Translations under genes and position numbers: made by a program | Notes under the pieces: model-generated | What the model was told of the DNA's origin: nothing | The model's input: only the letters and a program-made list of their open reading frames with translations | Databases searched by the model: none | From: a bacterium | GTDB lineage: Bacteria > Myxococcota_A > Bradymonadia > UBA7976 > UBA1532 | Assembly (NCBI GenBank): GCA_030427205.1 | Contig: JAUHXC010000016.1 | Span: 124,001-188,000, forward strand | Direction of reading: 5' to 3' | DNA length: 64,000 nucleotides | Shown: positions 33,525 to 42,171 of the stretch, in pieces | Numbering within the stretch: the first letter of the stretch is position 1 | How the letters are laid out: every line of letters starts with the position of its first letter

Positions 33525-35669
33525 TCAGACGCCCGCCGCCGTATCGTCCTGGGCTGCCGGTGGTTCGCCGAGCAGGTCGACTCGGACTTTGTCGAGGGCT
33601 TCCGGCTCGCCGATCAGCGTCAGCCGATCGCCGGCGAGCAGCGGGTGGGCCGCCCGGGGCACGAAGCTGCGCCCGTCGCGCCGCACCAGCGCGATGAGCA
33701 CACCCGGCGGCATATTGCTCTCCATGACCCGGCGCCCGGCGAGCGCGCCCGTCGGGCCGTCGGGATCGATGCCGATGGTCAGGAATCGATCGTCGCGCAG
33801 CAGCAGCTCCTTGAGCGCCGCGGCGTCTTCGGCCTCGCGCCACGCCGGGATGAAGTCGGCCCGATCGATGCGCTCCGCCAGACGGGCGAGGATGCGCAGG
33901 TGGCGGCCGGGGTGCGCCTCGGGGCTGATCAGCAGGATGACCGCGTGCACCAGCATCGGCTCGGCGCCCGGCTCGGGCACCACCTCGACGCCGGCCTCGA
34001 CCCGCACCAGGGCCATGCGCGGGTTGTCGACCCGGTCGGTGCGCAGGTGGGGCAGGGCGACGCCGCCGGCGACCGGCATCAGGCCGAGGCGGCTCTCGGC
34101 GGCGAGGGTCTCGGTCAGCTCGCTGCGATCGAGCCCCAACGACTCGGCGAGGGCCGACGCCCCGGCGGCGAGTGCCGCGTCGAAGTCGACCACCGCGTCG
34201 AGCTCGACGACGCGCGCCCGGCTGACCGTCGCCTCGAACTGGTCGCTGGTGTGCAGGCCGCGCTCGGCGAGGATGAGCCGCAGCTCGGCGTCGAGGCCGC
34301 GGTGGGTGCGCTCGCCCAGGCGGGCGAAGACGTGGAAGATCGCGCCCTCTCGATTGACGCGGCGGCGCGCGTAGATGAGGTACCAGGCCACGCAGGCGAC
34401 CACGACGCCGCCGGTGAACAGCACCGCGAGCCAGCCCATCTCGACGATGAGCCACGCCGGGATGATCAGCCCGGCGATCTGCATCCAGGGGTAGAGCGGC
34501 GAGCGGAAGCCGGGCCGATAATAGTCGATGCGGCTCTCGCGCATGACGATGACCGCGGCGCACAGCGCGCCGAAGAGCGCGAGCTGGAACGCGCTGGCCA
34601 GCTTGGCCACCGCGGCGATGTCGAGCGCGAGGATGCAGGTGATCATCGCGGCCGACGTGACGAGAATGCCGGCGGTGGGCGTACCGAAGCGGCCCAGCCG
34701 GGCGAAGCCATCGGGTACGAGTCGGTCACGGGCCATCGCCAGCGGGTAGCGGGCGGCGCTCATGACCCCGGCGTTGCCCGTGCTCGCGAAGGCGGCGATG
34801 GCCGCGGCCACGATGAGCCACGCGCTGACCTCGAGCCCCAGGCTGTCGAAGAAGACGGCGCCCGCCGTCGCCACGGGGGTGAGGTCGGCCATCAGCTCGC
34901 GGTGGGGCAGCGCGAACTCCATGAGCATCACGCCCACCGCGTAGATCGAGGTGGCGGTCACCAGGGCCAGGATCATGCCCCGGGGGATGTTGCGATCCGG
35001 GTTCTGGATCTCTTCGGCGACGCTGGCCACCTTCGTCAGCCCGGCGTACGAGACGAAGACCAGCCCGATGGTGGCGAAGAAGCCGTCGATGCCGTTGGTC
35101 ACGAACGGCTCCAGCCGGCTCACGGTCATGCGGGCGTGGGGGTCTTCGAACAGCCACAAGAGCCCCTCGGTCATGTACCAGCCGAGGATGCCCACCAGGG
35201 CCCCCACCAGGATGCGCTGAAGACCGGCGCTCTCCTTGGCGCCCATGATGTTGACCCCGGCGAAGACGAAGGTCAGGGCGACCGCCAGGGGCTTGATCGG
35301 CACGTCGACGTAGACCGCCAGATAGGCGCCCAGCCCGATGAGGGCGAATGCGCTCTTGAGCACCAGCGCGATCCACGAGCCCAGCCCGCCGACGGTGCCC
35401 ATCAGCGGGCCCATGGCGCGATCGAGGAAGTAGTAGGCGCCGCCCGCGCGCGGCATCGCCGTCGACAGCTCGGCCACCGAGAACATGGCCGGCAGGATCA
35501 ATACGCCGGCGGCGAGGTAGGCGAGGAACGCCGAGCCGCCGGTCTCGGCCACCGCGAGCCCCGGCAGCAGGAAGAAGCCCGACGAGAACATCGCGCCGGT
35601 GGCGATGGCATAGACGTCGAGCAATCCCAACTTCTTGGACAATCGCTCGGTCGTGCCGCTCGTGGACAT
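33525..35669 (-). CDS. APC-family permease fused to EIIA (PTS type 2) and TrkA_C domains
   Basis: Encodes 714 residues; AGGAGGGAGC precedes the ATG. Residues 1-435 are a 12-segment amino acid/polyamine permease (GLLDVYAIATGAMFSSGFFLLPG at the start, NPDRNIPRGM in the middle; shown in parts). Residues about 470-625 form a PTS EIIA-type domain with the phosphorylatable His in GGVALPHLRTDR. Residues 635-705 form a TrkA_C domain (GRRVMESNMPPGVLIALVRR, LLAGDRLTLIG), a fold that binds cyclic nucleotides or other ligands. Such fusions suggest transport gated by PTS phosphorylation and a nucleotide. Substrate unknown. Operon with the Gcr gene. Confidence 0.9.
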   Translation of the reverse strand: MSTSGTTERLSKKLGLLDVYAIATGAMFSSGFFLLPGLAVAETGGSAFLAYLAAGVLILPAMFSVAELSTAMPRAGGAYYFLDRAMGPLMGTVGGLGSWIALVLKSAFALIGLGAYLAVYVDVPIKPLAVALTFVFAGVNIMGAKESAGLQRILVGALVGILGWYMTEGLLWLFEDPHARMTVSRLEPFVTNGIDGFFATIGLVFVSYAGLTKVASVAEEIQNPDRNIPRGMILALVTATSIYAVGVMLMEFALPHRELMADLTPVATAGAVFFDSLGLEVSAWLIVAAAIAAFASTGNAGVMSAARYPLAMARDRLVPDGFARLGRFGTPTAGILVTSAAMITCILALDIAAVAKLASAFQLALFGALCAAVIVMRESRIDYYRPGFRSPLYPWMQIAGLIIPAWLIVEMGWLAVLFTGGVVVACVAWYLIYARRRVNREGAIFHVFARLGERTHRGLDAELRLILAERGLHTSDQFEATVSRARVVELDAVVDFDAALAAGASALAESLGLDRSELTETLAAESRLGLMPVAGGVALPHLRTDRVDNPRMALVRVEAGVEVVPEPGAEPMLVHAVILLISPEAHPGRHLRILARLAERIDRADFIPAWREAEDAAALKELLLRDDRFLTIGIDPDGPTGALAGRRVMESNMPPGVLIALVRRDGRSFVPRAAHPLLAGDRLTLIGEPEALDKVRVDLLGEPPAAQDDTAAGV

Positions 35670-35745
35670 GCTCCCTCCTGTGCAGATGCGCGATGGAGGG
35701 ATGATCCGGTGCAGTCGATCGCAGCATTCGGGCGGTGCTCACGGT

Positions 35746-35766
35746 CGGGTATTCGCTCAGAGCGAA
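35746..35766 (-). promoter_or_regulatory. Palindrome upstream of the APC-EIIA gene
   Basis: TTCGCTCAGAGCGAA (35752-35766) has perfect 6-bp arms and a 3-base spacer and overlaps the decamer CGGGTATTCG at 35746. It lies 83-97 bases before the ATG at 35669 and probably controls the transporter-Gcr operon. Confidence 0.4.
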
Positions 35767-35824
35767 CGCGTGGTGCGACACGTTCGGAAAGTTCGACAGT
35801 AAAGCGTCAGGGGCGCGGTCTGCG

Positions 35825-37519
35825 TCAGGGGCCGAACTGCACCCCGCATGCGGCATACGGCGCGTCGCACTCGCCCTGCCCGATGGGCCCGTCGATACAG
35901 GCGATCAGGGCGCCGAACGGCTCGAGGCAGCGGGTGATCAGGCAGCCGAGGTCTGCGCCGTCGCATCCGATGCCGCACTCGCCGAACGCCGCCAGCTCGT
36001 CCTCGCACGGCGTGCGGGCGCACCCCCCGGTGGCCTGCAGCAGGCAGGGCGAGCACAGGCGCTCGCCGACCGCGTGGCAGCGGGCGAAGCAGTCGGGGTC
36101 GGGTGCGCCCTCGGCGGTGAGCGGGCACTCGGCGATACACGGCGCGAAGAGACCGCACTGCGGTCGGCCGCCGATCGCGTCGCGCGGGCGGGCGATGAGC
36201 AGGGTGCCGTCACACCGCTCGTCGTCGGGCCCCGGGCCCCAGCTGCGGGTGGTGTCGCCGTCGTCCGGGTCGTCGTGGGTGCAGCGCAGCTCGGCGACGT
36301 CGCCCGGGGCCACCGCGAGCCAGTTGATCGGGTCGAACTGCCAGCCGCCGACCCAATCGGCCTCGAACCGCGGCAGGTCGAGCACGCAGAGGGTGTCCTC
36401 CTCACGATCGAGCTCGATGTCGAGCGCCGTGCCGCGCGGGCCCATGCGGCCCCAGGCGCCGATGATCGTGCCGCCGACGCCGATGGTGAAGTCGCGGCCC
36501 TGGGTCAGGCGCCGACCGCCGGGCACCCGCAGGTTGGTATGCAGCAACTCGACGGCTTCGACCCGGTTGCCCGGCGGCGACTCGGGCAGCCACAGGTCGA
36601 CGGCCGTGCGCTCCGCCGGCACGTCGTCCTCGAGCGCGCGGGCGGTGTAGTGCATGCGCAGCACCAGCCGGCTGCCCGGGTCGAGCTCGAATCCATGGTC
36701 CGGCGGCAGGAGAAACGGCGGCTCGTCGGGCAGCCATACGCCGAGCGGTCGGTAGCCGGCGACGCCCGGGTCGCTGTCACATGGATAGCCCACGCCCGGG
36801 GCCGCCGCATCGAGCGCATCGAGCGCGTCGGCGTAGGCCGGCGCCACGACGAACAGCTCTGCGCGGCGGGCCATGCGGCGGTCTCCGGGCGCGACGGCGA
36901 AGCCCGAGACCCACGTCGACTCGGGCAGCAACAGATCGAGCGGCAGGCAGCGGTGGTCGCTGTCGCCGCTGAACGAGGGGATATAGGCCGCCCCGGCGTC
37001 CACCCGCAGCGTGGGCTGTCCGGCGAGCCGGCCCGGCTGAGGCGCCGGCGGGATGTAGTCGGCCGCGTCGCCTTCCAGATAGCCGCCGTCGCGCCAGGCC
37101 TCGAAGAGCGCGCGCTGCGCCTCGTCGAGCTGGGCCCAGCGCTGCACCGGGCGGCAGTCGGGGTCGGGCAGGACCGGCGGCATGCGGCCTTCGAGCACCG
37201 TCGCGACCACCGCGCCGGCCCAGACCGGCGGCTCGCCGTCGCGCCATGTCGTATCGCTGAGGTCGTAGCCGCTGACGGCGCCCGGCTCGTGGCAACCCGC
37301 GCAGCGCGACTCGAGCAGCGGGCGGATGTGGGCGTGCCAGGTCTTGGGCTCCTGCTCGACGCCGGCGTCGAAGTCGGCGTCGAACCGCCGCGCGTCGGGC
37401 GGTGGCGGGTCGCCGGTCTGGATGTCGGGGTCGTCGTCGCAGGCGACGAGCTGTGATCCGACCAGGGCGACGAGCAGCGCGGCGAGCGAGCGGCGGAGGC
37501 AGGGCAGGGCAGGGTTCAT
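35825..37519 (-). CDS. Copper-monooxygenase-like haem lipoprotein, metal ligands partly lost
   Basis: Encodes 564 residues from the ATG at 37519 (GGGAG eight bases ahead). It is a paralogue of the protein at 21645: lipobox SQLVAC, one haem motif CAGCH (about 73) and RMPPVLPDPDC, then the same two-domain layout (AELFVVAPAYADALDALDAA, GYPCDSDPGVAGY, GSRLVLRMHYTA) and a Cys-rich tail. At the positions of HHV in the relative it has ARRAEL, and at GPHMH it has WGRMGP, so two of the three copper sites are missing while the HY motif stays. It may be a redox-silent partner or binding protein. Confidence 0.8.
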   Translation of the reverse strand: MNPALPCLRRSLAALLVALVGSQLVACDDDPDIQTGDPPPPDARRFDADFDAGVEQEPKTWHAHIRPLLESRCAGCHEPGAVSGYDLSDTTWRDGEPPVWAGAVVATVLEGRMPPVLPDPDCRPVQRWAQLDEAQRALFEAWRDGGYLEGDAADYIPPAPQPGRLAGQPTLRVDAGAAYIPSFSGDSDHRCLPLDLLLPESTWVSGFAVAPGDRRMARRAELFVVAPAYADALDALDAAAPGVGYPCDSDPGVAGYRPLGVWLPDEPPFLLPPDHGFELDPGSRLVLRMHYTARALEDDVPAERTAVDLWLPESPPGNRVEAVELLHTNLRVPGGRRLTQGRDFTIGVGGTIIGAWGRMGPRGTALDIELDREEDTLCVLDLPRFEADWVGGWQFDPINWLAVAPGDVAELRCTHDDPDDGDTTRSWGPGPDDERCDGTLLIARPRDAIGGRPQCGLFAPCIAECPLTAEGAPDPDCFARCHAVGERLCSPCLLQATGGCARTPCEDELAAFGECGIGCDGADLGCLITRCLEPFGALIACIDGPIGQGECDAPYAACGVQFGP

Positions 37520-37585
37520 GGTGTGGCTCCCACGGGCGGGTGAACGATCGATCATAACCGACGGGCGCGGTTCGATGTGCCGCGC

Positions 37586-37602
37586 GCGATCGTCATGATC
37601 GC
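37586..37602. promoter_or_regulatory. Inverted repeat upstream of the haem lipoprotein gene
   Basis: GCGATCGTCATGATCGC has 6-bp arms and a 5-base centre, 67 bases ahead of the ATG at 37519. A second palindrome-like GACACCGTGGTGTC follows at 37614. Either could be an operator. Confidence 0.35.
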
Positions 37603-37643
37603 ACACCCCAGCCGACACCGTGGTGTCAGCAGAGTTGCGGGAA

Positions 37644-37663
37644 GGGGCCGGCGGGGTGGCCCC
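37644..37663 (-). terminator. Hairpin after the lipoprotein gene at 37686
   Basis: GGGGCC, an 8-base loop and GGCCCC lie 22 bases past the stop codon on the minus strand, followed by TTCC only. It is a weak intrinsic terminator candidate. Confidence 0.35.
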
Positions 37664-37685
37664 TCGCGGCCGCGCGGCGGGCCGA

Positions 37686-39050
37686 TCAGCGCAGCCAGCG
37701 GCCGTCGGCGCGCAGGGTGGGCGCCGCGGGGCAGCTGCCGTCGTCCATCACCTCGACGAGCCAGCCGCCGTTGCGGAAGGTGTCGTATTCACAGCAGTAG
37801 GGGCTGCTGACGCCCAGGGCGTAGATCCGGTCGTCGACGCGCTTCAGGTCGACCACGGCGCTCGCCCTCTCGCGGACGACGAACGTGGTCCACAGCGGCT
37901 GAAGGTCGCGGTCGAGCCGAGAGACGAAGCCCTTGCACATCGACCGCCCCGGCCGGCACGCGCTGCCGCCGATCAGCCAGCCCCCGTCGGCGAGCGGCAG
38001 CGCCGCCTGCACGCCACCATGCTCGGCGAACGCCGGCAGCGGCAACCGGCGGGGACCGACGAGCGCACCGCTCGCCGAGACCTGCGCCATGTGCGGATGG
38101 CCGGCGGCGATGCGCTGGCCGCTGTGCCCGGTGATGTAGAAGACCGTCGGCCGCTCGTCCTGGTCGAGCACGATGCGCATCGGCCAGAAGTCCGGCTGCT
38201 GCCAGATGGTGATCGCGTGCTCCAGCGCGCGGAAGGCGATGTCATTGCGGCCGATGGGCGGACGGGTCGCGCGAGCCACCGAGACGAAGCCCAGATCTTC
38301 ACGGGGTCGATCCCCCGGCCGCAGCGCGGCGTGCTCGATGGCGGCAGCCCGGGCGCGGCCCACCGCGTAGACCCGATCGTCGGGCCCCGGCACGAATGAC
38401 CGCACGGTCGGCGTCGCGTCGAGCCAGTCGTCGTCGAGGCGGGCGCCGAGGGTGCCATACTGGGCGTCGACCCGGGTCGAACCACCGTCGGCGCCGAGGC
38501 GCACGATCGCGCGCGGCCGCAGCGCGTCGCGCGCACGGGTCGAAACCCAGATCGAGTCGCCGTGCACGTAGATGTCCGATGCCTTGCCGATGGCATTGGT
38601 CGGCATGCCCCCCGGGATCGTGATGGGTCGCCCGTCGAGCGGTTCGGGATCCACCGGCCGGAGCTGGCCGCCGGCGTCGACGTAGGCCAGCCCCCCGAGC
38701 CACGTGGCCACCGAATGGGGGCGCGCGCTGTCAAAGACCCGGGCGGTGCCGACGACCGGATCGAGCTGGAAGGCCCGCCCGGCCTCGAAGCCGTCCGCGT
38801 CGATCCGCGAGCCGGCGAGGGCGATGCGCCCGTCCTCGGAGACTGCGAGCCGATCGGCGCGGCGCAGCCCCACGAGTTCGATGGTCGTGCAGCGACTCTC
38901 GACGACGTCGATCGCTGGCCGGTCGACCATGATGTCATCGACCTCGGCGCACCCGAACAGAGCCGCGAGCGTGGTGCCGGCGAGCATGGCATACAGTGGG
39001 CGCAGCCACGCGCGAGGCGCGTGCGCGGTCGGGCGCGGAGCAGCAATCAT
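37686..39050 (-). CDS. Lipoprotein of unknown function, paralogue of the one at 40668
   Basis: Encodes 454 residues. The signal ends in the lipobox LAALFGC after a long basic n-region; a start at residue 22 is also possible. The rest looks like a beta-propeller of short repeats: GRIALAGSRIDADGF, RVDAQYGTLGARLDDDW, ALPLADGGWLIGGSACRPG, CKGFVSRLDRDLQPLWTTF and YALGVSSPYCCEYD. The block LIGGSAC...C.GFVSR matches LLAGSAC...CRAFVSR of the protein at 40668, so the two are diverged paralogues placed either side of ompA. Function unknown. Confidence 0.72.
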   Translation of the reverse strand: MIAAPRPTAHAPRAWLRPLYAMLAGTTLAALFGCAEVDDIMVDRPAIDVVESRCTTIELVGLRRADRLAVSEDGRIALAGSRIDADGFEAGRAFQLDPVVGTARVFDSARPHSVATWLGGLAYVDAGGQLRPVDPEPLDGRPITIPGGMPTNAIGKASDIYVHGDSIWVSTRARDALRPRAIVRLGADGGSTRVDAQYGTLGARLDDDWLDATPTVRSFVPGPDDRVYAVGRARAAAIEHAALRPGDRPREDLGFVSVARATRPPIGRNDIAFRALEHAITIWQQPDFWPMRIVLDQDERPTVFYITGHSGQRIAAGHPHMAQVSASGALVGPRRLPLPAFAEHGGVQAALPLADGGWLIGGSACRPGRSMCKGFVSRLDRDLQPLWTTFVVRERASAVVDLKRVDDRIYALGVSSPYCCEYDTFRNGGWLVEVMDDGSCPAAPTLRADGRWLR

Positions 39051-39421
39051 GGGGGCACGCTACCAAGCGATCGACCCGCCGTCTGCTGAAGACTCCCTGT
39101 CAGCTGACGCAAGCTGTCAATGGGGTCAAGTGTTTGTGATTGTTGGTGTTTTGTCCGTGTTTGGGCGGCGTCGGCGCGCCGGTGGGCACTCCCCGCAACG
39201 CTCCGGCCAGCGCGGCGCCGCGCCTGGCGAGGCAGACTGGGACAGCGCGGTCGATTTGTGGGGCAGGTCGCCCGAACCGGGGGGCTTCAGCCGGCCGCTG
39301 CACGCCTCGAACAACGCCCGAGGCGGCGAAATCAGACCTTGGCACGGAACCTGTAGAGAGTGATGGACAGATGCAATCAGACATGGCCGCAGACACCGGC
39401 CCATCACTCCGAGGAGATCAC
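39051..39421. other. 371-base intergenic region upstream of the OmpA gene
   Basis: No gene is supported. Positions 39112-39160 are strikingly AT-rich for this genome (TCAATGGGGTCAAGTGTTTG, then GTGATTGTTGGTGTTTTG), resembling a dispersed repeat end rather than local sequence. GC-rich sequence follows, then a sigma-54-like element at 39339 and the OmpA leader. The start of the lipoprotein gene lies at the left edge, so its promoter must be here too. Confidence 0.55.
39339..39355 (+). promoter_or_regulatory. Sigma-54-type promoter candidate for the OmpA gene
   Basis: TTGGCACG-GAAC-CTGTA matches the -24 box fully and the -12 box partly (TG kept, GC read as GT). It lies 67 bases before the ATG at 39422, so the leader would be about 55 bases. 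A sigma-54 activator gene is present at 51414. Confidence 0.45.
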
Positions 39422-40558
39422 ATGAAGCTGCGCATCAAGGGATTCGCTCCGCTCGCCGCCGGCCTGGCGCTCATCGTTTCGGGCCCGGCCCTCGCCGACG
39501 ACGAGGCCTGGCTGATCAACGCCCAGGGCACCGCCACCCGCTCGGCGCACCTGCCGTCGACCGAGTACTTCCAACCCGGCGGCAGCGCCGGGGTGGGGGT
39601 CTATCACTCGCTGAGTCCGTACATCCAGCTCGGTGGGCGGGTCAGCGGGCTGCTCGTGCCCGCCGATGACGATCCGGGCGCCGACATCCAGAGTGAAGGC
39701 GATCTCGCCGTGGGTGCGCTCAGCGGCATGATGCGGATCCGGCCGCTGGCCGATCCGTGGGAGGACAGCCGCGCCAATGGCCTGTACATCGAGGCTGGTG
39801 GCGGCCCGGCGCTCGTGGGCAGTGAGGTCTCCGGCGCGGTGGATGTCGGCGTCGGCTGGAACTTCGCCGTCGAAGACGCCGTCGCGCTCGGCCCCAACAT
39901 CCGCTACATGCAGGCGTTCGAGGCCGACGACCGCTTCGTCGGTGAAGACCCGCGCATCTGGATGGCGGGCATCGAGGTGTCGCTGCTCGGCGAGGTCGAC
40001 TCGCCCGCGCGACCCGAGCCGGATGATGGCATCGACGTGCGGGTGACGGTGAACGTGCCCGAGCAGACCAGCGCTGTCGCCTGGCGCGACGCCGATGGCG
40101 ACGAGGTCGCCGATCGCTTCGATCACTGCCCGACCCGCGCGGAGGTCTTCAACCGGGTGGACGATCACGATGGCTGCCCCGACAGCGGTGAGATCACCCT
40201 CGCCGACGCCGACACCGTCGTCGTCGACGAGGCGGTCTTCTTCCCCTTCGACGAGGCCACGCTGACCGAAGAGGGCCGCGCCGCGCTCCTCGACGTGGCG
40301 ACGGCGTATCACCAGTCGGAGAAGAAGTGGGACGCGCTCATCTTGCGCGGCTACGCCGATACCCGCGGCGAGGCCGGCTACAACGCCGAGCTGAGCCAGG
40401 AGCGGGTGACCACCGTGCGCGACGCGCTCGTCGAGATGGGTCTGCCCGAGCGCATGATCTTCACCGAAGCCTACGGTGAGCGCGCGCCGCTGAGCGAGGA
40501 GGGGACCGCGATGGCCCACCGCCTCAACCGCCGCGTCGAGTTCGTCATCGATCGCTGA
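39422..40558 (+). CDS. OmpA-family outer-membrane protein
   Basis: Encodes 378 residues from the ATG at 39422 (GAGGAGATC ahead). After the signal peptide (ALIVSGPALA), residues 25-205 are beta-barrel-like (GVGVYHSLSPYIQLGGRVSG, YIEAGGGPALVGSEVSGAVDVG, shown in part). A thrombospondin-type-3 calcium loop follows (DADGDEVADRFDHCPTRAEVFN... DDHDGCPD) and the last 115 residues are the OmpA-C domain (FFPFDEATLTEEGRAALLDV, LRGYADTRGEAGYNAELSQERV, NRRVEFVID) which binds peptidoglycan. Lacks nothing obvious. It is followed by a strong terminator, so it is a single-gene transcript. Confidence 0.92.
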   Translation: MKLRIKGFAPLAAGLALIVSGPALADDEAWLINAQGTATRSAHLPSTEYFQPGGSAGVGVYHSLSPYIQLGGRVSGLLVPADDDPGADIQSEGDLAVGALSGMMRIRPLADPWEDSRANGLYIEAGGGPALVGSEVSGAVDVGVGWNFAVEDAVALGPNIRYMQAFEADDRFVGEDPRIWMAGIEVSLLGEVDSPARPEPDDGIDVRVTVNVPEQTSAVAWRDADGDEVADRFDHCPTRAEVFNRVDDHDGCPDSGEITLADADTVVVDEAVFFPFDEATLTEEGRAALLDVATAYHQSEKKWDALILRGYADTRGEAGYNAELSQERVTTVRDALVEMGLPERMIFTEAYGERAPLSEEGTAMAHRLNRRVEFVIDR

Positions 40559-40583
40559 TTCGATGTGATGTATCGCCGCGGAG

Positions 40584-40610
40584 CCGCCCGTCGGATGTAC
40601 CGACGGGCGG
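40584..40610 (+). terminator. Strong hairpin terminator after ompA
   Basis: CCGCCCGTCGG, a 5-base loop ATGTA and CCGACGGGCGG form a perfect 11-bp stem, 25 bases past the stop, followed by TCGCATTT. It also lies past the convergent gene ending at 40668 and can serve both. Confidence 0.75.
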
Positions 40611-40667
40611 TCGCATTTCGAAGGCCGGCTGGCCGCGGTCGACTCACCGCTCGCCGGCCCGCTCGGG

Positions 40668-42038
40668 CTACGGACCGGTGCAGTGCCCCGACCGGTCGAG
40701 CATCAGCAATCGCGCTGGCCCCACGCTGCTGCCGCGGCCCTCCGGTCGGTCATATGCCGCCGCGAGCACCAGCAGCTTGCCGTCGACGTGCCGCACGTCG
40801 AGTACGTGATCGACGTCGTCGACGTCTACGGTCACCGTCCACCGGGCCTCGGCCGACTCTCCGCGGAAGCGACTGACGAAGGCTCGGCAGCGGGACTGCT
40901 CGACGGTCGTATCGTCGTAGGGCGGATCGACGCAGGCCGAGCCCGCCAGCAGCCGGTCACCGCCGATGGCATCGACCGTCGTCACCTTGACCCGATCGGC
41001 GAAGGGTGGAGGAGTATCGTGGAACGTGCTGATGATCGGGCTGGCGATGCCATTGAACCCGCTGATGGCCGACCCGACGGACCGGTACGAGACGAGGCGC
41101 GCCTGCCCGTCCTCCCCGGCGCGCACGTCATACGTCGTGCGCTCGAAGGCGTCGTCGATGAAAACCCGGCTGTCCGGCCTCTCGAGCTCGAGCGCGTCGG
41201 CGTCGAACCAGCCGGCCTCGGGATCGGAGAGCACCGGCGTGCGCACGCCGCGGTACCAGAAGTCGAGCGGGGCGACGAACGATTGCACCCAGCCCATCGC
41301 GATGAGCGTGCCATCGGGCGAGATGTGCCAGTCGGTGATGCCCACCGCTTCGACGAAGCGCCCGACCCGCTCCTCCTCGAAGCCGAACGAGAAGTGTTCG
41401 CCGCGCAGCGTTCCGAAGGTGGCGACGACGCGATCGACCGTGCCCGCGGCCGGGTCGCCGGGCTCGACCTCGACGAAATGGCGCAGGACGTCGCCCCGCG
41501 GGCTGCGCTCGCCGAGCACCATGAATCGCCGCTCGCCGATGGTGAGATGCGGCGTATCGGCGTCGAAGACCGGCGGCACGCCGAAGGGCGGCTCGATGCC
41601 CGGCGCGTCGGGGGCGTGCATCGGCACCAGCCGCGCGCGGTCGCGGGTGATCCACAGGCCGTCTTCGCCCCAGGCTATGGGCGTCGGCCGGTCGGCGGGG
41701 TCGGTGCGTTCGATCAGCTCGATCGCGTCTGGCGCCCGGGGATCGAGGACCGCGACGACCCAGGCGACGGTCTCGATGCCCGCGGCGTCGTCGACGCGCG
41801 CCGTCCGACGACCCACCAGAGCCAGACGGCCGTCCGGACCCGGCACGATCTCGTCGATGTGCGTCAGCGGCAGCGGCTGGCCGGTGCAGACCCGCTGCTC
41901 GACCGCCTCGATGGGCGGTCGAGCCTCGCGCGCCGCGGGATCGTCGCCGGCTGCGCAGCCGATGAGCCCGGCCGCCAGCGCCAGCAGCGCAAGGCGTATA
42001 CTCCGATGGTCGTGGGGATGGTCGGCGATTGGGTGCAT
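40668..42038 (-). CDS. Lipoprotein of unknown function, paralogue of the one at 37686
   Basis: Encodes 456 residues from the ATG at 42038. After a His-rich n-region (MHPIADHPHDHRS) the signal ends in the lipobox AAGLIGC. Propeller-like strands follow: GRLALVGRRTARVDD, WGEDGLWITRDRARLVPM, VVATFGTLRGEHFSFGF, DWHISPDGTLIAMGW and LLAGSACVDPPYDD...CRAFVSRF. It shares the last block and overall length with the protein at 37686. No catalytic motif is seen. It is divergent from the gene at 42172. Confidence 0.72.
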   Translation of the reverse strand: MHPIADHPHDHRSIRLALLALAAGLIGCAAGDDPAAREARPPIEAVEQRVCTGQPLPLTHIDEIVPGPDGRLALVGRRTARVDDAAGIETVAWVVAVLDPRAPDAIELIERTDPADRPTPIAWGEDGLWITRDRARLVPMHAPDAPGIEPPFGVPPVFDADTPHLTIGERRFMVLGERSPRGDVLRHFVEVEPGDPAAGTVDRVVATFGTLRGEHFSFGFEEERVGRFVEAVGITDWHISPDGTLIAMGWVQSFVAPLDFWYRGVRTPVLSDPEAGWFDADALELERPDSRVFIDDAFERTTYDVRAGEDGQARLVSYRSVGSAISGFNGIASPIISTFHDTPPPFADRVKVTTVDAIGGDRLLAGSACVDPPYDDTTVEQSRCRAFVSRFRGESAEARWTVTVDVDDVDHVLDVRHVDGKLLVLAAAYDRPEGRGSSVGPARLLMLDRSGHCTGP

Positions 42039-42120
42039 GGTCCGAGTGTAGCGGATCGAGCGGCGATGATCGCGCCCGTCGAGGGTATATGCGCGAGCGC
42101 CGTCCGACCCGGCCCGACGG

Positions 42121-42148
42121 TTGTAATCGGCCGGCGGTGGGGTATGCT
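42121..42148 (+). promoter_or_regulatory. Candidate promoter for the 42172-43580 operon
   Basis: TTGTAA at 42121, a 16-base spacer and TATGCT at 42143 are good -35/-10 matches 24 bases ahead of the ATG at 42172. Confidence 0.5.
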
Positions 42149-42171
42149 GCCGCCCAGACCACGGAGGCGTC

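Noticed and set aside
33432..36650. A 1072-codon plus-strand frame opposite the APC-EIIA and haem lipoprotein genes
   Set aside because: Composition is His/Gln/Asp-rich antisense sequence with no domain; the minus strand has well-formed proteins.
39100..39407. Short minus-strand frames ahead of ompA
   Set aside because: They begin or end inside the AT-rich patch, lack ribosome sites and have no recognisable domain.
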